Source: Roseiflexaceae bacterium (GTDB taxonomy: Bacteria; Chloroflexota; Chloroflexia; Chloroflexales; Roseiflexaceae). Taken from it: 64,000 bases of DNA. Of this stretch, positions 56,804 to 64,000 are shown piece by piece (the first letter of the stretch is position 1; the number at the start of each line of letters is the position of its first letter). The stretch lies in NCBI GenBank assembly GCA_947474225.1, contig CANJHS010000009.1, positions 1 to 64,000 on the forward strand. The letters are read 5' to 3'. The notes beneath the pieces are model-generated. The model saw only the letters and a program-made list of their open reading frames with translations. It was not told where the DNA came from and made no database searches. Both the position numbers and the translations under genes were made by a program.

Positions 56804-58725
56804 GATTGCTGCTCCGTCCATTGCCAGACCGCAGTATTGAGCAAATCCGAGGGCATCCGCCAATCGCTCCGTGGGCTCAATGCGACGCTGCCGACCTTGG
56901 GACCATCGGGCATGACGGAACGTTTAAATTGACTCCCAGTGAATCGTCGGATGAATACCACCAGCCAGCGCTCGATCGTGGCAGCATCATACACCCCTGC
57001 GAAGGCTATGCAGGCGAGTGCCACTATTTTGGTGGGTGCATCGCCCCAGCGTACCAAATGATAGAGAAAAAAATCATGGAGCTCGTACGGTCCGATGATG
57101 TCTTCGGTTTTTTGACTGACGTCGCCGCTGTGATTGGATGTCAACTCTGGTGAGATAGGCGTTGCGACGATGTCTGCCAAAATTCTTTGAATCTCGGCGC
57201 TATAGCCCGCTGCCATGTGAGTCACGAGATGACGGACGAGTGTTTTGGGGACGCCCGCGTTGACATGATAGTGACTCATGTGGTCTCCATTGAACGTACA
57301 CCAGCCGAGGGCAATCTCGCTCAAATCACCGGTGCCGAGAACCAACCCGCCGTGGAGATTGGCTGAATTGAACAAAATGCTGGTGCGTAGCCGTGCCTGG
57401 ACATTCTCGTAGGTGACATCCTGCGTCGCTCCATCGTGTCCCAATGCACGCAGCTCTGCGCTGACTAACTGCGTGATAGGAATAACCGTGCACGGTACTC
57501 CAAAGGCTTCAGCAAGTGACACTGCATTCGACTGGGTCCGCTCGGACGATGACTCGGCAGGCATGCTATAACAGCGCAACAGATCGGCAACCGCACGACC
57601 GAGAATCACTGCCGTGCGGGTGGCAACGACGAATGCGAGTGTCGAATCGAGTCCACCTGACAAGCCGAGGTGCAACAACGCTGCACGACTGGCACGGATG
57701 CGTTGTGCGAGCCCATGTGCCTGGATGTCGATGATGTGTTGCAGACGTTCACGGCGTTGGGAAGCATCCTCTGCCGTAGGCAAAAACGGATGCGCATTGA
57801 CCAATGGCATAGGGGAACTCAGTGCCGCCCGCGCGCAGGTGGCGAGCAGCGTGTAGGTCGTCAGGTGGCTACGATTGGTGTCGCGGCTACGATCCATCAA
57901 CAGATGTTCGATATCGAGGTCAGCAATGACCAGGCGTTGATCGGCAGCAAATGGGGGACGTTCGGCAACGATAGAACCTTGGCTGGCGATGATGTGGTGG
58001 CCACTCATCACGACGTCCATCGTCGACTCGGTCCAGTCACACCCTGCATAGACATAGCCAACCATGAGTTTTGCACTTTGGATGCGCACCAAATCGCGGC
58101 GGTAGACGGCTTTGCCGACAAGCTCGGGTGAAGCAGAGGGGTTAATGATACACAGCGCACCATTGTCGGCTAGTGCATGACTGGGGGCGTGGTTGACCCA
58201 AAGGTCCTCACAGATTTCAATCCCGACGGGCACACCACCGAGATCAAAAAGCAGCTGGGTCCCAAAGGGAACATCATCGGTGCCGATGCGCACCGTCGTA
58301 TTGGGTTGATTCCAGCGGTGATACCAGCGCTTTTCGTAGAATTCGCCGTAGCTGGGCAAGTGTTGTTTGGGGACGATGCCGATAATCCGACCGTCTGCGA
58401 GGACAGCGCTGACGTTATAGATACAGCCATCAAACGAGAATGGTACGCCCACCACCAGGGCAGTTTTGTGCCCTGTGGTACGCGTGGCGAGGACGAGGAG
58501 TGCGGCGCTGGCCGCATCACGCAAACCTGCGTACAGGACCAGGTCACCGAGCGAATAGCCAGTCAACGAAAGTTCCGGAGAGACGAGAATTGCACATCCA
58601 TGCGAAACAGCCGATGCATAGAGGTCACTAATTGCCGCAACATTTGCATCGACATCGGCCACGGTGACCTGCGGGCAGGCGCTTGCCACACGGAGATAGG
58701 CTTCGTTCCATTGCTTCGTCATCAT
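56800..58725 (-). CDS. nadE: Glutamine-dependent NAD+ synthetase
   Basis: N-terminal nitrilase domain VSPELSLTGYSLGDL, VGIEICEDLW; synthetase LGLSGGLDSTLAFVVA. Confidence 0.95.
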   Translation of the reverse strand: MMTKQWNEAYLRVASACPQVTVADVDANVAAISDLYASAVSHGCAILVSPELSLTGYSLGDLVLYAGLRDAASAALLVLATRTTGHKTALVVGVPFSFDGCIYNVSAVLADGRIIGIVPKQHLPSYGEFYEKRWYHRWNQPNTTVRIGTDDVPFGTQLLFDLGGVPVGIEICEDLWVNHAPSHALADNGALCIINPSASPELVGKAVYRRDLVRIQSAKLMVGYVYAGCDWTESTMDVVMSGHHIIASQGSIVAERPPFAADQRLVIADLDIEHLLMDRSRDTNRSHLTTYTLLATCARAALSSPMPLVNAHPFLPTAEDASQRRERLQHIIDIQAHGLAQRIRASRAALLHLGLSGGLDSTLAFVVATRTAVILGRAVADLLRCYSMPAESSSERTQSNAVSLAEAFGVPCTVIPITQLVSAELRALGHDGATQDVTYENVQARLRTSILFNSANLHGGLVLGTGDLSEIALGWCTFNGDHMSHYHVNAGVPKTLVRHLVTHMAAGYSAEIQRILADIVATPISPELTSNHSGDVSQKTEDIIGPYELHDFFLYHLVRWGDAPTKIVALACIAFAGVYDAATIERWLVVFIRRFTGSQFKRSVMPDGPKVGSVALSPRSDWRMPSDLLNTAVWQWTEQQS

Positions 58726-58800
58726 TCACTCCACGCGCAGGCATCCATCGCTTTATACTACACGAGAACGAGAGCGCTGCCTGCAAGTGAGGAGTCCGCT

Positions 58801-59145
58801 ATGTACGAACATCGACGCACCCGCGTCATCACACAGGCTGCATTCGTGCGACGCATGATCCGTCATATCAGCGTCGCGTTCTTTGCCATACTCATCGCTT
58901 GGTCATTGGGTGCCTGGGGGTATCACTGGTTCGAAGATTTACCGTGGATTGATTCTTTTCTCAATGCAGCGATGATTCTTGGTGGAATGGGTCCGGTGGA
59001 TGTCATGCACTCGTATGCTGGCAAAGTATTTGCGAGCGTGTATGCGCTTTTCTCTGGGATTTTTTTCATCGGCATTACCGGGATAGTGATGGCCCCAATC
59101 GCCCACCGATTACTCCACACGTTGCATGTCGACGAGTCGGAGTGA
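58801..59145 (+). CDS. Small membrane protein (2-3 TM)
   Basis: MYEHRRTRVITQ...SVAFFAILIAWSLGAWGYHWF...VFASVYALFSGIFFIGITGIVMAPIAHRLLHTLHVDE. Confidence 0.7.
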   Translation: MYEHRRTRVITQAAFVRRMIRHISVAFFAILIAWSLGAWGYHWFEDLPWIDSFLNAAMILGGMGPVDVMHSYAGKVFASVYALFSGIFFIGITGIVMAPIAHRLLHTLHVDESE

Positions 59146-59248
59146 ACTGCGAGCAGCGCGTACAACCGGCTGCACCATGCAATCAGCGTACACGCCTCAG
59201 TGTCGTCTGAGAGCCAGGCTGCAGTATCGAGTGCGTGGTGGCAAGAAA

Positions 59249-59785
59249 TCAGCAGCAGCACACTGGCACATACACACACGTGAGCACGACGCAACCAATC
59301 ACGCGGTGTTGCGGATTTGTATAGTACTGCACGCCTAAGCCATCGACTGCATAGGCAGCCATGCTGGCAAGGCGGTCGATAGACGTCCGGGAAGCCAGGT
59401 TCTGCTCCCATAGTGAACCACGATCGTCGCAGAGCTCCGGGCATTCCGTCACACAAAAGACCGGTTGCGCTAATTCGGTTAATCCGGTATCGGCTGCCCA
59501 CGAGGCACATTGGTCACGGGGGATGGAATGCACACGATCTATGGCAGGATTGGCCCAGGCCCACAGCCATGTGCCGTTGTCCGCACAGTACGACCCAATC
59601 ATGCTGAACGTCGCAATTGCGCGAATGATCCCCCCACGACGGTAGGTAACGACCCCTTCGTCTTGTGACAATGACCACTCACACTGCGATAACTGATAGG
59701 TGCCCTCCAACTGTAGTTGGCGCTTGCGTAACCATTGCTGGTACTCAGAAAATGCGTTCGTCATGCTTTCGGTCGTCTGTCGCAT
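59249..59785 (-). CDS. DUF6882-like protein
   Basis: MRQTTESMTNAFSEYQQWLRKRQ...MIGSYCADNGTWLWAWANPAI. Confidence 0.65.
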   Translation of the reverse strand: MRQTTESMTNAFSEYQQWLRKRQLQLEGTYQLSQCEWSLSQDEGVVTYRRGGIIRAIATFSMIGSYCADNGTWLWAWANPAIDRVHSIPRDQCASWAADTGLTELAQPVFCVTECPELCDDRGSLWEQNLASRTSIDRLASMAAYAVDGLGVQYYTNPQHRVIGCVVLTCVYVPVCCC

Positions 59786-60318
59786 AGACCCTCCTCCGTA
59801 GTGCTTGTTTTTGTAGTATACGGATTCATTCGACCACAATTGTGCTTTTGTTTGGTGTTATTTCGGATATACGGTTTTTTTCAGCGCCCTTCCCACATCA
59901 CGGCGGTTCCAACAGGGCTGTATATTCCATGTGAGAGAGAGAAAACGGCATGGAGATCGGGGTCTGTGCCACGGGACGCGAAACAGGAGGGTGACTGCAC
60001 GCATAGAACACTCACTCCGGCAGTACTCCAAAACACCGAATGTTGGTCTTTCGCTATTGGGCACTGGAGAGAATACGCGAAGCAATTGACGGAAACGTCG
60101 ATACCCGATACATGTGCAGAGCTCGTGTGTTGAGAGCGCATGAGAGTAGCGACCACTCGCTTTTTCGCTATTGTATGATGTGATAAGCAAAAAACTACCT
60201 TATCCCTCACCGCATTGGCTTGCGGGCTTCAGGACAATCGAGTGATGCAGTAATTCTGCTTTTTTTATAGTTTCTTTCGCCGAGCAATGATGCAGCGGCG
60301 CAGACAAAGGACGACGAC

Positions 60319-61335
60319 ATGACGACGTTACGAGCACTCTTGGTCGGCGCAGGCGGCATGGGCAAGACCTGGGCAAAAAATATCACCGCCAATACAGACG
60401 TTACTTTGGCCGGCTGGATTGATATCCGTCCCGGTGCTGCAGCCGCAGGCGCCGACGAACTCGGCATCCAGGCAGAATTCTATGGCGCTGATTTGGCCAC
60501 TGCATTGCGCGTCGTCAAGCCCGACTTCGTCGTCGACGTGACCATCCCCGAGGCACACCACGATGTGACCATTGCCTGCCTCGAGGCGGGTATCCCCGTC
60601 ATCGGCGAAAAGCCAATGGCGGTATCGATGGACCAAGCGCGTCGCATGGTCGCAGCCTCAGAGCGCACCGGTGTGCGCTATATGGTAAGTCAGAGTCGGC
60701 GCTATGACGCGCGACTCTGGGCGTACCGCGGACTGATGCAGCACATCGGCGAGGTAGGGATTTTGGATGCGGACTTTTATATTGGTGCGCATTTTGGTGG
60801 ATTCCGTGATGCCATGGCCAATGTACTCCTGCTCGACATGGCCATTCACACCTTTGACGCTGCGCGCTACCTGCTGGGCGACAGCACGCCGGTCTCGGTG
60901 TATTGTGAAGAATACAATCCGCGCTGGAGCTGGTACGCAGGGGCCGCCGGCGCGACGGCGTTGTTCGAAATGTCGAACGGTGCACGTTTTACCTATCGTG
61001 GCTGCTGGGCAGCCGAAGGTTTACATACATCGTGGGAGTCCGAGTGGCGCGCCGTTGGGCCCACTGGCACGGCAAAATGGAACGGTCATGAGCGGATCGA
61101 GGCGGCCGTTGTTGCAGAGGCCGGCGGCTTCCACTCCAAAACCCACCTGCTCAATGCCACTGCCGCTGCCGACATCCCGATGGGTATTGCGGGGTCACTC
61201 AAAGACTACGTTCATTCCCACCGTACCGGTGCAACACCGATGGGCGACTGCCGCGACAACATCAAGAGCCTGGCAATGGTCTTTGGGGCAATCGAATCGG
61301 CCGCGAGCGGGCGCCGCATTCGCCTCGATATCTAG
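60319..61335 (+). CDS. Gfo/Idh/MocA-family oxidoreductase
   Basis: LRALLVGAGGMGKTWAKNI; VTIPEAHHDVTIACLEAGIPVIGEKPMAVSMDQARRMV. Confidence 0.93.
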   Translation: MTTLRALLVGAGGMGKTWAKNITANTDVTLAGWIDIRPGAAAAGADELGIQAEFYGADLATALRVVKPDFVVDVTIPEAHHDVTIACLEAGIPVIGEKPMAVSMDQARRMVAASERTGVRYMVSQSRRYDARLWAYRGLMQHIGEVGILDADFYIGAHFGGFRDAMANVLLLDMAIHTFDAARYLLGDSTPVSVYCEEYNPRWSWYAGAAGATALFEMSNGARFTYRGCWAAEGLHTSWESEWRAVGPTGTAKWNGHERIEAAVVAEAGGFHSKTHLLNATAAADIPMGIAGSLKDYVHSHRTGATPMGDCRDNIKSLAMVFGAIESAASGRRIRLDI

Positions 61336-61535
61336 TCGCCACAGCAGGAATATGCGAAAACATCCTGACCAGCGACCGCTCGCTCGAGGATACTCCCAAC
61401 AACCACCATGGACGGTGCGGTGCTGTCCTAAATACGTGTTTGGCGCAATACGAGCGCATCTCTCCTGGAGCGCAGATCGATGACCAGTCGGCTGCCGTGC
61501 AGCGGTTTTCACCATGTGAATAGAAATGAAAAAAC

Positions 61536-61557
61536 GACCCAGTCAAAAGACTGGGTC
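61536..61557 (-). terminator. Terminator downstream of tRNA-Thr
   Basis: GACCCAGTC-TTTT-GACTGGGTC-GTTTTTT on the minus strand. Confidence 0.95.
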
Positions 61558-61561
61558 GAAC

Positions 61562-61636
61562 TGGAGCCGGCAACGAGGGTTGAACTCGTGACCTGCTGTT
61601 TACAAAACAGCTGCTCTGCCACTGAGCTACGCCGGC
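61562..61636 (-). tRNA. tRNA-Thr (anticodon UGU), CCA encoded
   Basis: GCCGGCGTAGCTCAGTGGCAGAGCAGCTGTTTTGTAAACAGCAGGTCACGAGTTCAACCCTCGTTGCCGGCTCCA folds as a cloverleaf. Confidence 0.96.
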
Positions 61637-61696
61637 GACGGGTATAACTATAGCATGCCGTCTAGGACACGTCAACCATGATATTATGGAATTACT

Positions 61697-62710
61697 ATGT
61701 TAGGTAAGAGGTTCAGCATGAGTGACCGCCCTATCCAACTCGACGCAAGCTTCGACGGTCGCCCGTCCTATACGATACTCGTTTGGTTACGTCCTCGTGA
61801 TGCATCCGTTAATGCAGGTGAGCCGGTTGCTGTCGTCATTGACGGCGAACACCAACGCGTCATTTCTGCACCCTGCAGCGGACGTATCGTGAGTGTCTAT
61901 GCGGACGAAGGCGCGCCGATTATGCCACGCGCCATCATCGGCATGATTCGCCCGAGCATCATTCTGCCTGACCTGATAAGTGGGAGCAAAACGGGCATGG
62001 TCGCCGCGGCAATTATCGTCATCACCATTGCATTGGTGGCAGTTGCAAATGCGACCCCCAAAGCATCTCTCATTCGCCTGCCAGCCTTCCCAACGGGCGG
62101 TGCAAACACAAGCGCTCCGACCGCTACCGGAGGAGAGAGTCAGCCCGTTTTGGAAGACGTAGCCTACCCCACTCCCGATGGCGGTAGCGATGCCACTCCA
62201 AACGCAGAGGAGCCAGCACAAGCGCCAACCACCCTTCCCGATTCGCTCCCGCCAGCGACCATTGACCCGGCGCAAACACCGGGAGATCAGCTGCCACTCG
62301 TACCGACAATCGACCCCGATCCGTACGGAACTGGGGTTAATCTCGATGACGTGCGAACAAAAATCATCGATACATCACGGCAGGCAGCCACACTGGCGCT
62401 TTCCAATCGACAGTATATCGTCCCGGGAATCATCGATGACAAAATATGGCAGTCTGCCATTCAGCCGGTGCTGACGCAACTCCGTACCCTACACGATCAA
62501 TTAACACTGTCAATCGATACTGTCAGCAATGTTGGCGCGAGTCAAGAAGTAATTGCGGAACTTCAAACCTACGAGGATGGTATTGCGAATTGCCTAGATC
62601 CGTATGCATTTGCTGAAACTGCTATGCTGAACGGTTATGCCCTCTCGTCGTATGACACACAGTTCATCCAGTGCCAGAACTTGCTCGAATCCCTCCCCCA
62701 ACAAGGCTAA
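61697..62710 (+). CDS. Membrane protein: N-terminal biotinyl/lipoyl-like beta domain, TM, Thr/Pro/Ala-rich linker, C-terminal external domain
   Basis: VNAGEPVAVVIDGEHQRVISAPCSGRIVSVYADEGAPIMPRAIIGMI; TM GMVAAAIIVITIALVAVANA. Confidence 0.65.
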   Translation: MLGKRFSMSDRPIQLDASFDGRPSYTILVWLRPRDASVNAGEPVAVVIDGEHQRVISAPCSGRIVSVYADEGAPIMPRAIIGMIRPSIILPDLISGSKTGMVAAAIIVITIALVAVANATPKASLIRLPAFPTGGANTSAPTATGGESQPVLEDVAYPTPDGGSDATPNAEEPAQAPTTLPDSLPPATIDPAQTPGDQLPLVPTIDPDPYGTGVNLDDVRTKIIDTSRQAATLALSNRQYIVPGIIDDKIWQSAIQPVLTQLRTLHDQLTLSIDTVSNVGASQEVIAELQTYEDGIANCLDPYAFAETAMLNGYALSSYDTQFIQCQNLLESLPQQG

Positions 62711-62723
62711 TCGTTTGCTGCGA

Positions 62724-62772
62724 CCATACACAGCACCCACGCTGGCAGAGCCAGCGTGGGTGCTGTGTATGG
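62724..62772. terminator. 23-bp perfect hairpin with 3-nt loop between convergent genes
   Basis: CCATACACAGCACCCACGCTGGC-AGA-GCCAGCGTGGGTGCTGTGTATGG, no U-tract. Confidence 0.75.
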
Positions 62773-62812
62773 AGCTTCTCCGCAGTGGCCGCGCGTCAGT
62801 CGTAGGAGCAGA

Positions 62813-64000
62813 TTACTTCTGGAACAGCTGATTCACAATCACAGTTTTGGGCGTCGCGAGGAGCACCATCGGTGCACGATTGGCACCGGCTGCTACGGTC
62901 GAAAGCGCTACGTTGTCGACAGTGACTTCACCAGAGATGCTCGAATCAGTGACAAAGTTAAACCCGATTTTGACACGTTTGGTTGCGTAGGGTGTCATAT
63001 CAATCGACAACTGCCCGGAAGGTTGGCAGCGACTAATATCGACACGGCCGACGATGACTTCGTCCACTTCAATATTGAGGACATCATAATAGAAGCCACA
63101 ATACTCATTGGTGTGAGGAGCTATCGAGAACACCAGCGAGCGAGTGGTCGACGGGAGACTGACATACTGGGACACGCGGCGTGATGTAAGTTTTTTGCTC
63201 TCATCACCGAATGTACCGAGCTTTGCAGTACCGCCAATAATCATCTGGCCGATGCGGTCACCGAGTTCTCGACTATTTTCGGCCCAGCTGCCATCATCAC
63301 TGACGCTGAAGTCGGCATTACGGAGCGACATATTGGTAACGCCTGGCACAAAATGGACGGTGTCGATGTACCACGAACTGCTATTGTTGGCGTCGTTATC
63401 GACTGAGAATCCAAGCGTCACTGACTGACCAGCATATGCACTGAGGTCAAATTCGAGTGTATCGTACTCGGCGACGGTGGTCCAGCGTGCATGGTTACAC
63501 AACGTCCATTCTCGGACTGTCGTTCCATTCACGGTGAAGCGCGCTTTATCTGCACTGGTCGCACACGCCGGCTCATACGAGGCCATTCCCTGATGCACAC
63601 GCAGGGTGGTAGCACCACTCGGGACCGTGATTGTCTGTGAGATGGTTGCTACTTCGTTGATTGTTCCACCAATCCAAGCAAAGATGCTCCCGAACCAACT
63701 TGGGAAACCAGCCCACGCACTGATACTAACCGACCCAACAGCATTGCTCGAAGTTTCAACCCAGCCGGTGGTACCCAACTCAAAGTTCGCATTGACTATG
63801 TCGCCGGCGACTGGGGCAGCGGTTGCCGTCGGCGTCGATGTTGCAGTGCGTGAAGGTGTCTTGGTGATGGTAGGCACCAGAATAGCACCGGTCGGGGCTT
63901 GTTGGTTATACAGGGATGCAATTGCTACTGCATCGATACGACCGGTTGCGATGACGAGTTCGTCGACATCAACCATACTCGAGGCTAGACCGTTTGACCC
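62813..64000 (-). CDS. Large secreted-type protein with beta-sandwich/CBM-like modules, 5' end beyond the window
   Basis: Frame open to window edge (GSNGLASSMVDVDELVIATGRIDAVAIASLYNQ); NANFELGTTGWVE... and WYIDTVHFV modules; linker TKTPSRTATSTPTATAAP. Confidence 0.75.
   Translation of the reverse strand, partial: GSNGLASSMVDVDELVIATGRIDAVAIASLYNQQAPTGAILVPTITKTPSRTATSTPTATAAPVAGDIVNANFELGTTGWVETSSNAVGSVSISAWAGFPSWFGSIFAWIGGTINEVATISQTITVPSGATTLRVHQGMASYEPACATSADKARFTVNGTTVREWTLCNHARWTTVAEYDTLEFDLSAYAGQSVTLGFSVDNDANNSSSWYIDTVHFVPGVTNMSLRNADFSVSDDGSWAENSRELGDRIGQMIIGGTAKLGTFGDESKKLTSRRVSQYVSLPSTTRSLVFSIAPHTNEYCGFYYDVLNIEVDEVIVGRVDISRCQPSGQLSIDMTPYATKRVKIGFNFVTDSSISGEVTVDNVALSTVAAGANRAPMVLLATPKTVIVNQLFQK

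Noticed and set aside
58177-58800. N-terminal extension of the 322-aa plus-strand ORF
   Set aside because: Antisense to nadE; only the part from ATG 58801 has membrane-protein character and its own intergenic start.
59840-60318. Overlapping 109-132 aa ORFs in the gap before the Gfo/Idh gene
   Set aside because: No motifs, mutually overlapping in several frames; no usable RBS found. Treated as non-coding.

Overview
This 64 kb window looks like a bacterial chromosome segment, probably Chloroflexota-like, though that assignment is only an inference from gene content and style. The first 18.6 kb is one tightly packed minus-strand arginine/carbamoyl-phosphate operon: argC-GNAT-argB-argA-like-carA-carB-SNF2/SWIM helicase-argG-argJ-YfhO-like-argH-Nudix/argF. 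The most interesting signal lies directly upstream of argC. A TTGACA-N17-TACTAT promoter is followed, almost leaderless, by a 30-codon ORF with 7 Arg codons (MINQTHTTPMLRRADRRRVRIGPGSVIRIG*). Its RNA can fold into mutually exclusive hairpins that end in an intrinsic terminator just before argC. This is a candidate ribosome-mediated arginine attenuator controlling the whole operon. A second leader with a promoter, structured hairpin and U-tract precedes a tandem cassette of three divergent paralogous orphan proteins (48.2-49.7 kb). Other content: three DinB-like paralogs around modAB (no modC), a glycosyltransferase cluster ending in a flippase-pyruvyltransferase fusion, a LuxR-TM-Kelch regulator operon with a histidine-phosphatase pseudoenzyme, duplicated DUF4230, DUF5684 and DUF1996 genes, an NAD-salvage operon with an NrtR-like regulator, one tRNA-Thr(UGU), heptameric tandem repeats, and a small gene interrupted by an in-frame TAA. 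All family names come from reading the translations by eye; no database search was run.
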